Below, in pieces: positions 7,393-15,610 of a stretch of 64,000 nt of DNA. A program made the translations under genes and the position numbers. The DNA is from Streptomyces sp. 1331.2 (lineage in GTDB: Bacteria > Actinomycetota > Actinomycetes > Streptomycetales > Streptomycetaceae): assembly GCF_900199205.1 (NCBI RefSeq), contig NZ_OBMJ01000003.1:124001-188000 (forward strand). The letters run 5' to 3'. Position 1 is the first letter of the stretch; each line of letters begins with the position of its first letter. The notes beneath the pieces were generated by a model. It saw only the letters and a program-made list of their open reading frames with translations, was not told the origin of the DNA and did not search any database.

Positions 7393-8598
7393 GCGCTCAC
7401 CGGGGACGGCCGTCAGCACACCGCGCGCGGGGAGTGCGACCAGGAGCGCGACCGCGACGAGCAGCGCGCCGACCCACAGCGGCCCGAGGTCGCCGGACCC
7501 GGTGCCGGTGCCGGTTCCGGTTCCGGTTCCGGTTCCGAGGGTGGTCGCGGCGATGAGGGGGCCGGCGACGGCGCCGAGGTTGAGGGCCGCCGTCGCGTAG
7601 GAGCCGGCCATGGTGACGGCCGGGGCCGCCTCGTACAGGACCCGCGAGATCAGCGTGCCGCCCAGCGCGAAGGACAGCGCGCCCTGGACGAACACCAGGA
7701 GGAGCAGCGCGAGCGGCTGGTCGGCGAGCACGGCCAGGGCCGGCCAGCCGAGGAACAGCAGCGGGCCGCCGGCGGCGAGGACCAGGCCGGGGCGCCGGTC
7801 GGACAGCCGTCCGGCGGCGGTGACGCCGACGAAGGACCCGGCGCCGAAGAGCACCAGGACGACGGGGACCCACGCCTCGCCCAGCCCGGCGGTGCCGGTG
7901 ACGACGGGGGCGAGGAAGGTGAAGCTGGCGAAGGTGGCCGCGTTCACCAGCGCGCCGAGCAGCATCACCAGGAGCAGCCGCGGGCGCCTGAGGTGCGCCA
8001 ACTCCGCCCGCAGGGGCGGCCGCCCGTCAGGCACGTTCCGCCGTGCGCCCGCCGGGGCCGCCGGGAGTCCGGTGAGGACGCCGACGGCCGCGGGCAGGCA
8101 GAGGGCGGCGACGGCCCAGAACGCGGCCCGCCAGCCGAGCGCCGTGCCCAGCACCGCTCCTGCAGGCACGCCGACGATGGTGGCCATCGTGGTGCCCGAG
8201 AGCAGCACGGCGAGCGCCCGTCCCTTCCGGTCGGCGGGGACCAGCGTGCCGGCGGCCGTCAGGGCGACGGCGAGGAAGCCGGCGTTCGCGAGCGCCGCGA
8301 CCACCCGGGTCGCGCACAGCACCGGGAAGTTCGGGGTGGCGGCGCCCACGGCATGGGCGGTGGCGAACACGAGGACGAATCCGAGCAGGCTCGACCGGGC
8401 GGGCCAGTGCCGGGCGAGCGCCGCCACCAGCGGGGCACCGACGACCATGCCGATCGCGAAGGCCGGGGTGAGCAGACCTGCGGTCGCGACGGTGACGCCG
8501 AGGTCCGGGGCGAGGTCCGGCAGCAGGCCGGCCAGCATGAACTCCGAGGTGCCCATGGCGAAGACCGCCAGGGCGAGCAGGTACAGCGGGAGAGGCAT
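7324..8598 (-). CDS. Cmx/CmlR-type MFS drug exporter
   Basis: A 424-aa 12-helix MFS antiporter. The N-terminus MPLPLYLLALAVFAMGTSEF with ..LLPDLAPDLGVTVATAGLL.. is characteristic of the Cmx/CmlR chloramphenicol exporters of actinomycetes and of the wider DHA1 arabinose-efflux group, so proton-driven drug export is expected; chloramphenicol itself is only a candidate. ATG 8598 gives the family start. A run of six Gly-Thr codon pairs at 7501-7536 sits between late helices, and the 3' end overlaps the convergent MFS gene by 69 bases. The 545-bp region upstream is otherwise free of genes. Confidence 0.85.
   Translation of the reverse strand: MPLPLYLLALAVFAMGTSEFMLAGLLPDLAPDLGVTVATAGLLTPAFAIGMVVGAPLVAALARHWPARSSLLGFVLVFATAHAVGAATPNFPVLCATRVVAALANAGFLAVALTAAGTLVPADRKGRALAVLLSGTTMATIVGVPAGAVLGTALGWRAAFWAVAALCLPAAVGVLTGLPAAPAGARRNVPDGRPPLRAELAHLRRPRLLLVMLLGALVNAATFASFTFLAPVVTGTAGLGEAWVPVVLVLFGAGSFVGVTAAGRLSDRRPGLVLAAGGPLLFLGWPALAVLADQPLALLLLVFVQGALSFALGGTLISRVLYEAAPAVTMAGSYATAALNLGAVAGPLIAATTLGTGTGTGTGTGTGSGDLGPLWVGALLVAVALLVALPARGVLTAVPGERSARTGRGVAPAVPPLGRGADGE
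7501..7536. repeat. Hexanucleotide repeat inside the exporter gene
   Basis: Six tandem 6-mers (ggtgcc x2, then ggttcc x4) encode alternating Gly and Thr on the reverse strand. Changes of whole units keep the frame and would only lengthen or shorten a periplasmic or cytoplasmic loop. Confidence 0.85.
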
Positions 8599-8890
8599 CG
8601 AGTGGCTCCGGGTTCCGGGGTTCCGAGGTGAGGAGAAGCACGAGGCGGTCATCTCGTCACCGCGGTCAGCACCCGGCGGTCGGCGCCCGGCAGTCAGCGC
8701 CCGAGGGCGAACCCGCCCGGCCGCGGAACGCGGCGGGACGGCAACAGGACTGTGGACTCAGCGGCTCAGGGGGCTGACGGCGTGACCGAAAGCCCCCACC
8801 CTGTCCGATTCCGGACTCGACATGCTCCGCACACTACCCGACCCGCATCCGCCCGGGCACCTGCTTTTCCGGGCCGGCCCGGCGTCCGGG

Positions 8891-8987
8891 CTCGGGATGG
8901 CTCGGGGCGGGCTCGGGGCGGGCTCGGGGCGGGCTCGGGACGGGCTCGGGGCGGGCTCGGGACGGGCTCGGGGCGGGCTCGGGGCGT
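8891..8987. repeat. G-rich 11-bp tandem repeat in an intergenic region
   Basis: About eight copies of ctcggggcggg (some with ctcgggacggg) run head to tail on the + strand. The repeat lies in the gene-free stretch 8599-9143 between the divergent exporter and the DUF1906 protein. Each unit has two G-runs of three or four, so the + strand could form G-quadruplexes. Nothing else recognisable lies in this stretch. Confidence 0.9.
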
Positions 8988-9143
8988 CGGGGATGTCCGG
9001 AACCGTCGTGGTAGTTGACGGATCGCCGGAGTGGGATGGCGGGCCGTTGTCGGTCGGGGTCGCGGGCGTGGATATCGTGGCCGCCGACGCCGCACGGCCG
9101 GCTACTCGGCGCGCGGCCTTTCGCCATGTCAGGAGAGAACTGG

Positions 9144-11528
9144 GTGAAGTCCCGTATGACAGCACTCCGGAGCGCGGTGGCCGTCACGGCGGCCGTGTTC
9201 CTGGCGGTGCCCGCCGTCGGCTCCGCCGCGGCCGCGCCCGTCCCTTCAGCGACCGCCGTGCCTTCCACGCCTTCTGCGACCGCCACGCCCGCCACGACCA
9301 CCACGCCGTCAGCGCCCGCCACGACCGCCACGACCGCCACGCCTTCCGCGCCTTCCGCGCCTTCCGCGCCCGCCACGCCTTCCACGACCACCACGCCGTC
9401 AGCGCCCGCCACGACCGCCACGCCTTCCGCGAGTTCGGAGACCAAGGCGGTGGCGTACCAGGGCCGTACCTTCCGGGTGCCCGCGGCCTGGCCGGTGGTG
9501 GACCTGGGCGTGGATCCGCAGGCCTGTGTCCGGTTCGACCGGCACGCGGTGTACCTCGGGCGCCCGGGTGAACAGCAGGTCTGCCCGCCGCGGTTGGTGG
9601 GCCGTACGGAGGCGCTGCTGGTCGAGCCCGCGGCGTCGGCCGTACCGGATCCGGGGGGCTCCAACGGCGTCGCGCACACGATCCGGGCGAGCGACGGTGT
9701 CGTCGCGGTGACCGGGACGTACGACACGGACCAGCCGCTCGTGCTGCGGATCATCACCGGCGCCGGGCTCACCCCCGAGCCGACGCGCCAGCCGACGCCG
9801 GCGCCCGCGCCCGGCGGGCCCCGGACGACGCCCCTGGCACCGAAGTCCGCCACGGCGTCCGCACCCGCCGCATCCGCGCCCGCTGAGTCCGCACCGGCCA
9901 TGGCGCCGGCTGCCGTGCCCGCGTCGGCGACGAACTACACCGGCAAGGGCTTCGACGCCTGCACCGCGCCCTCCGCCGCCGCGATGAACGCCTGGCTGAG
10001 CTCCTCCCCGTACCGGGCCGTCGGCATCTACATCGGCGGTGCCAAGCGGGCCTGCGCCCAACCGAACCTGACGGCCTCCTGGGTCCAGCAGCGGCAGGCG
10101 GGCGGCTGGGCCTTCATGCCGCTGTACGTCGGTGTGCAGGCCCCGAGCATCGCCGCCCCCACCACCGAGGGCGCCAACGCGGCCGACGACGCGGTGAGCC
10201 AGGCGCAGGCGCTCGGCTTCGGCCCCGGTTCGATCCTCTACTACGACATGGAGGCCTACGTCCCGCAGTACTCGGGCTCGGTGCTCGGCTTCCTCACCGC
10301 CTGGACCAACGAGCTGCACGCCTGGGGCTACAACTCCGGTGTGTACAGCAGTTCCTCCTCCGGCATGAAGGACCTGGCCGCCAACGCCGGCAACAGCGCC
10401 TACACCATGCCCGACGCCGTCTTCAGCGCCAACTGGAACGGCCGGGAGGACACCAACGACCCCGCCATACCGGCCAGTTACTGGTCCAACCACCAGCGCG
10501 CCCACCAGTACGCCTCGCCGCAGGACCCGGAGAGCTGGGGCGGCTACGCGATCGGGATCGACCAGGACTACCTCGACATCCAGCTCACCAGCGCCCCGCC
10601 GTCCCAGTCCTCCGGGTTCTTCCTCGGCGTGCGCCAGAGCGCGGGCAACTGGCCCGGCTTCACGCCGCTGACGGGCGGGTCGGGTGTGTTCCGCGGCTCG
10701 GAGGCCGCGATCGCCGGGCTGCCGGACGGCTCCTCGCAGGAGCTGGGCATCGGTCTGGACGGTCTGCTCTACCACGGTGTCCGCGCCGCGAACGGCAGCT
10801 GGTCCGGCTTCGCCGCGCTGCCGGGCGTCGGCACGCCCACCATGGCCGCCCGCCGGGCCGCCATCGCCGGCCTGCCGGACGGCTCCTCCCAGGTGGTGGC
10901 GATCGGCAACGACGGCAACGTCTACCACCAGGCGCGGTTCGCCGACGGCACCTGGTCCGGCTTCGCGCCGCTCCCCGGGGTCGGCACCCCGCGCATGGCC
11001 GCCGGGGACGTCGCCATCGCCGGCCTGCCCGACAGGTCCTCCCAGGTGCTGGCGATCGGCAACGACGGCAACGTCTACCACGAGGCCCGCTTCACGGACG
11101 GCAACTGGTCCGGCTTCGCCCCGCTCCCCGGGGTGAACACCGCGCGTATGGCCGCCGGGCGGGTCGCCATCACGGGCCTGCCGGACGGCTCCTCGCAGGT
11201 GCTGGCGATCGGCAACGACGGCAACGTCTACCACGAGGCCCGCTTCACCAGCGGCAACTGGTCCGGCTTCGCCCCGCTCCCGGGTGTCGGCACGCCCACC
11301 ATGGCCGCGCGGACGGTCGGCATCGCCGGCCTGCCGGACGGCTCGACCCAGGTCGCGGTGGTCGGCGGTGACGGCAACGTCTACCACGAGGCCCGCTTCA
11401 CCAGCGGCAACTGGTCCGGCTTCGCCGCCGTCCAGGGCCCGTACGGCGCGAGCGTCTTCCCGGCCCAGCGCGCCGCCATCGCCGGCCTCCCGGACGGCTC
11501 GACCCAGCTCCTGGCCACCCGCAGCTGA
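9144..11528 (+). CDS. Secreted DUF1906 (GH25-like) protein with tectonin-like propeller
   Basis: A 794-aa exported protein. A signal peptide (about residues 1-34, ending ..VGSAAAA) is followed by a Thr/Pro/Ala linker, a domain with ..ACVRFDRHAVYLGRPG..CPP.., a second linker, and a DUF1906 domain (..GFDACTAPS.., ..YRAVGIYIGG.., ..ILYYDMEAY..), a TIM-barrel fold related to GH25 lysozymes, suggesting a cell-wall or glycan-binding role. The C-terminal 270 residues are five or six repeats of the type GNDGNVYHEARF..GNWSGFAPLPGV.., a tectonin/PLL-like lectin propeller. GTG 9144 follows AGGAGA at a proper distance. The first half is paralogous to the 53767 gene, which carries an FG-GAP propeller instead. 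Confidence 0.85.
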   Translation: MKSRMTALRSAVAVTAAVFLAVPAVGSAAAAPVPSATAVPSTPSATATPATTTTPSAPATTATTATPSAPSAPSAPATPSTTTTPSAPATTATPSASSETKAVAYQGRTFRVPAAWPVVDLGVDPQACVRFDRHAVYLGRPGEQQVCPPRLVGRTEALLVEPAASAVPDPGGSNGVAHTIRASDGVVAVTGTYDTDQPLVLRIITGAGLTPEPTRQPTPAPAPGGPRTTPLAPKSATASAPAASAPAESAPAMAPAAVPASATNYTGKGFDACTAPSAAAMNAWLSSSPYRAVGIYIGGAKRACAQPNLTASWVQQRQAGGWAFMPLYVGVQAPSIAAPTTEGANAADDAVSQAQALGFGPGSILYYDMEAYVPQYSGSVLGFLTAWTNELHAWGYNSGVYSSSSSGMKDLAANAGNSAYTMPDAVFSANWNGREDTNDPAIPASYWSNHQRAHQYASPQDPESWGGYAIGIDQDYLDIQLTSAPPSQSSGFFLGVRQSAGNWPGFTPLTGGSGVFRGSEAAIAGLPDGSSQELGIGLDGLLYHGVRAANGSWSGFAALPGVGTPTMAARRAAIAGLPDGSSQVVAIGNDGNVYHQARFADGTWSGFAPLPGVGTPRMAAGDVAIAGLPDRSSQVLAIGNDGNVYHEARFTDGNWSGFAPLPGVNTARMAAGRVAITGLPDGSSQVLAIGNDGNVYHEARFTSGNWSGFAPLPGVGTPTMAARTVGIAGLPDGSTQVAVVGGDGNVYHEARFTSGNWSGFAAVQGPYGASVFPAQRAAIAGLPDGSTQLLATRS

Positions 11529-11561
11529 CCCGGGTGCGCCACGCCGCACGTCAGGCGGGAC

Positions 11562-11605
11562 GGTCTGTGCCTCGGCTCCCCCGACCGGGAGCCGAGGCAC
11601 AGACC
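11562..11605 (+). terminator. Strong terminator after the DUF1906 gene
   Basis: A perfect 19-bp stem (ggtctgtgcctcggctccc at 11562-11580, complement at 11587-11605) closes a 6-base loop. No T-run follows. Confidence 0.9.
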
Positions 11606-11696
11606 CCGTGGTTCGCTCATCTGCCGTCCGTCCCGACGCCCTGGCCGGCCCGCCCTCGCGAGCCATACCCCACAGTTCGGCAACGCCTTGGGTAGC

Positions 11697-12299
11697 GTGA
11701 CGGAGGTCGAGATTCTCGCCTACGGCGTCCAAGCAGACGAACAGCCGCTCCTGGAACAGGCGTTCGCCGGCCGACACTCACTACGCACCCTGGCCGTGTT
11801 CCTCGACCGCGACACCGCCCCACTGGCCGCCGGCTACCCCGCCGTCAGCAGCAGCAGCAGCGTCAACGCCGTCCTCGACGCCGAGACCCTCGCCGTCCTC
11901 GCCGCCAACCGCACCCGCGAGTTCGACTTCCGCCTCGACGGCCTGCTCGGCCGGGACGTCCACGGGATGACGGTCGGCGTGATCGGCAGCGGCAAGATCG
12001 GCGAATGCTTCGCCCGCATCGCGGCCGGCTTCGGCACCGAACTCCTCGGCTGGAACGTCTCCCCCAACCCCGCCTGCCTCGCCCTCGGCACCTACACCGA
12101 CCTGCCCGAACTCCTGACCCGCGCCGACCTGGTGAGCCTGCACGTGCCGCTGGTGCCGGCCACCCACCACCTGATCGACGCGGCCGCGCTGGCCCGGATG
12201 AAGGACGACGCGATCCTCGTCAACTCCAGCCGCGGCGGCCTCGTGGACAGCGTCGCCCTGGTCGAGACCCTGCGCGCCGGCCTCGTCCCGAAGAGCTGA
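11697..12299 (+). pseudogene. Decayed D-2-hydroxyacid (D-lactate) dehydrogenase
   Basis: About 200 codons encode the NAD-binding Rossmann part of an LdhA-type enzyme: ..GLLGRDVHGMTVGVIGSGKIGECFARI.., ..DLVSLHVPLVPATHHLID.. and ..ILVNSSRGGLVDS... Family members are about 330 aa. Here roughly 50 residues are missing between ..AAGYPAVS and ..AVLAANRTREF.., where a CAG-type Ser run sits. The frame also stops after ..ETLRAGLVPKS, so the catalytic Glu and His are lost. A GTG at 11697 can start it, but no functional enzyme is expected. Confidence 0.75.
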
Positions 12300-12475
12300 C
12301 CGACAAGGAACGCACGCCTCTGGGAGCGTGGGCGAGCGCGTGTCCGGCGCTGCGCGGCCGGACAGGTGGCGCAGCTCACACCGGTGATCCTCCGGTTCCC
12401 CCGCTTGCCCGGGGCTCGGCGTGCGAGCGTGTGCGTCACACATGTTGATCATCTGATTCATGAACGGGGCGTCCG

Positions 12476-12883
12476 ATGTCGAACAAGAAGGCCAAGTCGG
12501 TTCTGGTGGGGGCTGCGGCCGGTATGGCGCTGGTACTCGGGGCCGGGACCGCCAGTGCGAACCCCGGCGCGGCGTACATCGGCTACGGCCACGTGACCTC
12601 CGGAACCCCGGTGTGGTGCGTGCAGCAGATGCTCAACTACATTGCCGGCCAGCGGCACCCGGGGCCGCCCGCCCCGGCGGCGCTCAACCTGGACAGCTCC
12701 TTCGGACCGGCCACGTACAACATGGTCGTGTGGCTGCAGACGGCCTACAACTCGCAGTCCGGCGTCACCCGGCTCGACGTGGACGGCGATGTCGGCCCCG
12801 CCACCGGCAGCGTCATCCTGAGCTGGGCCCAGCGGGACTACTACCAGGACTACTGCAAGGCGTACGTCCCCTCCTACTCGTAG
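12476..12883 (+). CDS. Small secreted peptidoglycan-binding-like protein
   Basis: A 135-aa exported protein. A signal peptide (MSNKKAKSVLVGAAAGMALV..ASA, about 28 residues) precedes one domain with ..VWCVQQMLNYI.., ..LDSSFGPATYNMVVWLQ.. and ..LDVDGDVGPATGSVILSW... The two FGPAT/VGPAT phrases resemble PG_binding_1 repeats, which bind cell-wall peptidoglycan, but no catalytic domain is attached. Two Cys (in WCV and DYCKAY) may form a disulfide. The start ATG lacks a strong ribosome-binding site. A bidirectional hairpin separates it from the arsenic cluster. Confidence 0.75.
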   Translation: MSNKKAKSVLVGAAAGMALVLGAGTASANPGAAYIGYGHVTSGTPVWCVQQMLNYIAGQRHPGPPAPAALNLDSSFGPATYNMVVWLQTAYNSQSGVTRLDVDGDVGPATGSVILSWAQRDYYQDYCKAYVPSYS

Positions 12884-12892
12884 GCGGTACGC

Positions 12893-12928
12893 GCCCTTGC
12901 CGTCGTCCCGCCGCGGCACGGCAAGGGC
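12893..12928. terminator. Bidirectional terminator
   Basis: 11-base arms gcccttgccgt (12893-12903) and acggcaagggc (12918-12928) pair perfectly around 14 bases. The hairpin lies between the convergent secreted-protein gene and the arsenic-cluster acetyltransferase. Confidence 0.8.
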
Positions 12929-12952
12929 CTTGTCGGGCAGGTCGGCCCGTGG

Positions 12953-13459
12953 TCAGAGCACGGTCGGGCTGCGGCGTTCGACCAGGATGACGTCGCGCCA
13001 GCGGCCGTGGCGGCGGGCGATGCGTTCGCGGGTGCCGATGCGGCGAAAGCCCGCGCGGTCGTGGAGGGCGAGGCTGGCGGTGTTCTCGGGAAAGATCCCG
13101 GACTGGATGGTCCAGATGCCGGCCGCCTCCGTGGAGGTGATCAGGGCGTCCAGGAGGGCCGCGCCGACGCCCCGGCCGCGGGCGTCGGGGTGGACGTAGA
13201 CGGAGTGTTCGACGACGCCGGCGTAGGCGCGGCGGGTCGAGACCGGCGCGACCGCGGCCCAGCCGAGCACGCGGCCCGCCGGGTCGAGGGCGACCGGGCG
13301 GTGGTCGGGCAGCCGGGCGGCGTCGAACGCCTCCCAGCTGGGCGCGGTGGTCTCGAAGGTCGCGTCGCCGCTGTCGATGCCGAGCTGGTAGACGGCCAGG
13401 ACCTGCTCGGCGTGTTCGGGCCGCATGCGGCCGATCCGGACCGGCCCGTCGGCGGTCAT
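12953..13459 (-). CDS. arsN: ArsN/Pat-like GNAT acetyltransferase
   Basis: A 168-aa acetyl-CoA-dependent transferase of the phosphinothricin-acetyltransferase type: ..IDSGDATFETTAPSWEAF.., ..VYVHPDARGRGVGAALLDALI.. (acetyl-CoA loop RGRGVG), ..IWTIQSGIFPENTASLALHDRAGFR... In arsenic operons this group (ArsN1) is known to acetylate arsinothricin, an organoarsenical antibiotic related to phosphinothricin. The last gene of the arsR unit, it overlaps arsC by 4 bases (start 13459, arsC stop at 13456-13458), so it is co-expressed. Assignment as ArsN rather than a generic Pat-type enzyme rests on the neighbours. Confidence 0.8.
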   Translation of the reverse strand: MTADGPVRIGRMRPEHAEQVLAVYQLGIDSGDATFETTAPSWEAFDAARLPDHRPVALDPAGRVLGWAAVAPVSTRRAYAGVVEHSVYVHPDARGRGVGAALLDALITSTEAAGIWTIQSGIFPENTASLALHDRAGFRRIGTRERIARRHGRWRDVILVERRSPTVL

Positions 13460-13881
13460 GCCCGGGCCTCGGGCTGGACGCCGAGGTCGGCGAGCAGGCC
13501 GCGGATGCGGGTCTCGATCTCGTCGCGGATCGGGCGGACGGCGTCGACGCCCTGGCCGGCCGGGTCGTCCAGCTTCCAGTCCAGGTACTGCTTGCCGGGG
13601 AAGAACGGGCAGGCGTCGCCGCAGCCCATGGTGATCACCACGTCGGAGGCCCGGACGGCTTCGACGGTGAGGACCTTCGGGGTCTCGGCGGTGATGTCGA
13701 TGCCGACCTCGGCCATGGCCTCGACCACGGCGGGGTTCACGGTCTCGGCAGGGGCGGACCCGGCGGAGCGGACCTCGACCCGGTCACCGCCGAGGCGGGT
13801 GAGGAAGGCGGCGGCCATCTGGGAGCGGCCGGCGTTGTGCACGCAGACGAACAGCACGGACGGGACGGCGGGAGTGCTCAC
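13456..13881 (-). CDS. arsC: Arsenate reductase, LMW-phosphatase type
   Basis: A 141-aa cytoplasmic enzyme reducing arsenate to arsenite. The P-loop C13-V-H-N-A-G-R19-S (CX5R) binds arsenate, and ..MGCGDACPFFPGKQYLDWKLDDP.. is the family's Cys-containing loop and aspartate region. It lies 18 bp after the aquaporin gene and overlaps arsN, so it belongs to the arsR transcript. Whether the electron donor is thioredoxin or mycothiol cannot be read from the sequence. Confidence 0.93.
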   Translation of the reverse strand: MSTPAVPSVLFVCVHNAGRSQMAAAFLTRLGGDRVEVRSAGSAPAETVNPAVVEAMAEVGIDITAETPKVLTVEAVRASDVVITMGCGDACPFFPGKQYLDWKLDDPAGQGVDAVRPIRDEIETRIRGLLADLGVQPEARA

Positions 13882-13899
13882 GGAAGGGTCCTTCGGGGT

Positions 13900-14643
13900 T
13901 CAGCGGTCGGCGGCGGCCAGGTGGGCGGCCTGCGGGGGTACGACGTCGTCGGCGGCGGGGGTCGGGCGGCCGAACAGGACGGCGACCAGCGCCAGGCCGA
14001 CGACCAGGCCAACGAGTTGGGCCGCGATGAACGGCAGCACGGAGGCGGGGGCGATGCCGGCGAAGGTGTCGGTGAAGGCCCGCCCGACGGTCACCGCCGG
14101 GTTGGCGAAGCTGGTCGAGGAAGTGAACCAGTAGGCGGCGCCGATGTAGGAGGCGACCGCGGCCGGGGCGAAGTGCGCGCGGCCGGCCCGGGCCAGGCCG
14201 AGCACCAGCAGGATCAGGCCGGCGGTCGCGACGACCTCGCCCAGCCACAGGTGCGGCGCCCAGCGGTCATGCGCCGACCAGTGGGCGAGCGGTTCGGCGA
14301 ACATCGCGTCCGCCAGCACGGCTCCGCCGATCGCACCGGCGACCTGGGCCGGGACGTAGGCCACGACCTCCCGCAGCGCAGGCCCGTCCCCGTCGCGGCG
14401 GCCGGTCCACCAGGCGGCCAGGGTGACGACCGGGTTGAAGTGGGCGCCGGAGACCGGGCCGAGCAGCAGGATCAGCGCGCCGAGGCCGAACACGGTCGCG
14501 AGTGAGTTGGCCAGCAGTTGGACGCCGATGTCCTGGGAGAGCTTGGTGGCCTGGATGCCGGAGCCGACCGCGGTGGCGACCAGCGCGCCGGTCCCGACGA
14601 ACTCGACGGCCGCGCGGCGGCCCAGCGGGGCGGGCAGGCTCAT
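13900..14643 (-). CDS. Aquaglyceroporin, AqpS-like arsenic channel
   Basis: A 247-aa MIP-family channel with six helices and two half-helices. The first pore motif is N70-P-V (AHFNPVVT), a variant of NPA, and the second is intact NPA at 181-183 (FANPAVTVGRAFTD). Between arsR and arsC this channel can move arsenite or methylated arsenicals down their gradient, as AqpS of Sinorhizobium is known to do, replacing an ArsB/Acr3 pump, which I do not see here. Its start overlaps the arsR stop by 4 bases (ATGA-type coupling). Confidence 0.87.
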   Translation of the reverse strand: MSLPAPLGRRAAVEFVGTGALVATAVGSGIQATKLSQDIGVQLLANSLATVFGLGALILLLGPVSGAHFNPVVTLAAWWTGRRDGDGPALREVVAYVPAQVAGAIGGAVLADAMFAEPLAHWSAHDRWAPHLWLGEVVATAGLILLVLGLARAGRAHFAPAAVASYIGAAYWFTSSTSFANPAVTVGRAFTDTFAGIAPASVLPFIAAQLVGLVVGLALVAVLFGRPTPAADDVVPPQAAHLAAADR

Positions 14644-15008
14644 CTCGCGCCCTCCGGGGTCTGCAGCAGGGAGGACAGACGGGCCAGGGCTGCGGGCAGC
14701 ACCCAGTAGTAGACCCAGGTCCCGCGCCGCTCGGAGGCGACCAGGCCGGCCTCGCGCAGCACTTTCAGGTGGTGGGAGATGGTGGGCTGGGAGACGTCGA
14801 AGGGTCCGGTCAGGTCGCAGACGCAGGCCTCGCCGCCCTCGTGCGAGGCGATCAGCGACAGCAGCCGCAGCCGCACCGGGTCCGACAGGGCCTTGAACAT
14901 CCTCGCAAGGTCGACGGCGGCCTCTTCGCCGAGCGGCTCGCGGACCATCGGCGAGCAGCAGGCGGCTGCGGCGTCCTGGTCGAGCACCGGCAGTTCCAGA
15001 TTCGACAT
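14640..15008 (-). CDS. arsR: ArsR-family arsenic-sensing repressor
   Basis: A 122-aa winged-helix repressor: ..MFKALSDPVRLRLLSLI.., ..ACVCDLTGPFDVSQPTISHHLKVLREAGLV... Likely arsenite ligands are the vicinal pair C17-C18 near the N-terminus with C62/C64 at the ACVCDL site, the arrangement known from Corynebacterium-type ArsR (an N-terminal CC pair plus one Cys in the recognition region) rather than the Escherichia CxC-only type. ATG 15008 was chosen because it lies at the operator and keeps the CC pair near the N-terminus. It is the first gene of the arsR-aquaporin-arsC-arsN unit and probably represses both this unit and arsI. Confidence 0.92.
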   Translation of the reverse strand: MSNLELPVLDQDAAAACCSPMVREPLGEEAAVDLARMFKALSDPVRLRLLSLIASHEGGEACVCDLTGPFDVSQPTISHHLKVLREAGLVASERRGTWVYYWVLPAALARLSSLLQTPEGAR

Positions 15009-15054
15009 ACGTCTATGTTGACAGCCATCTAATCCGGTGGCAAGGTCGGCCATA

Positions 15055-15068
15055 TCGACAACTGTCGA
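15055..15068. promoter_or_regulatory. Probable ArsR operator between arsR and arsI
   Basis: A perfect 6-2-6 palindrome, tcgaca ac tgtcga, sits in the 95-bp divergent promoter region. A second repeat, acata cgtc tatgt at 15005-15018, overlaps the arsR start codon and may be another half-operator or the promoter. One site between the genes would let ArsR control both directions. Confidence 0.65.
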
Positions 15069-15103
15069 ATCAAGGAGCTAGGGTCCGGATCGGGGAGACC
15101 GCC

Positions 15104-15574
15104 ATGTCCCGCGTGCAGCTCGCCCTGTGTGTCGCCGACCTCGAAGGCTCGATCGCCTTCTACTCCAAGCTGTTCGGCACCGAGCCGGCCAAGCGCCGAC
15201 CCGGCTACGCGAACTTCACCATCGCCGAGCCGCCGCTCAAGCTCGTCCTCATCGAGGGCGAGCCGGGCGAGGACACCCGCCTGGACCACCTCGGCGTCGA
15301 GGTCGAGTCCACCGAGCAGGTCGCCGCCGCAACCACCCGCCTCAAGGACGCCGGCCTCGCCACCTTCGAGGAGAACGACACCAGCTGCTGCTATGCCCTC
15401 CAGGACAAGGTCTGGGTGCACGGCCCCGGCAAGGAGCCTTGGGAGGTCTATGTCGTCAAGGCCGATGCCGACCGGCTCGGCAGGAGCGCCGCCGGGGGCG
15501 ACACCTGCTGCCCCAGTGGCGCGCAGACCTCCGAAGCCGCCGCTGCGACGGCCGGCTGCGCCTGCGGCGGCTGA
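15104..15574 (+). CDS. arsI: ArsI/CadI-type vicinal oxygen chelate protein (C-As lyase)
   Basis: A 156-aa glyoxalase-fold protein. Q5, H62 and E114 line up with the metal ligands described for ArsI lyases, and the vicinal pair C95-C96 (NDTSCCYALQDKVWV) is the known arsenic-binding site. ArsI breaks the carbon-arsenic bond of trivalent methyl- and aryl-arsenicals with Fe(II) and oxygen. The 35-residue tail adds CC and C-A-C, possibly extra metal ligands. ATG 15104 follows GGGGAGA. It is divergent from arsR across the shared operator, so induction by trivalent arsenicals is expected. Family members have also been named CadI after cadmium induction. Confidence 0.9.
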   Translation: MSRVQLALCVADLEGSIAFYSKLFGTEPAKRRPGYANFTIAEPPLKLVLIEGEPGEDTRLDHLGVEVESTEQVAAATTRLKDAGLATFEENDTSCCYALQDKVWVHGPGKEPWEVYVVKADADRLGRSAAGGDTCCPSGAQTSEAAAATAGCACGG

Positions 15575-15610
15575 ACGGGGATCGCGGCAGCGAACCGTAC
15601 GCACCTGGGC

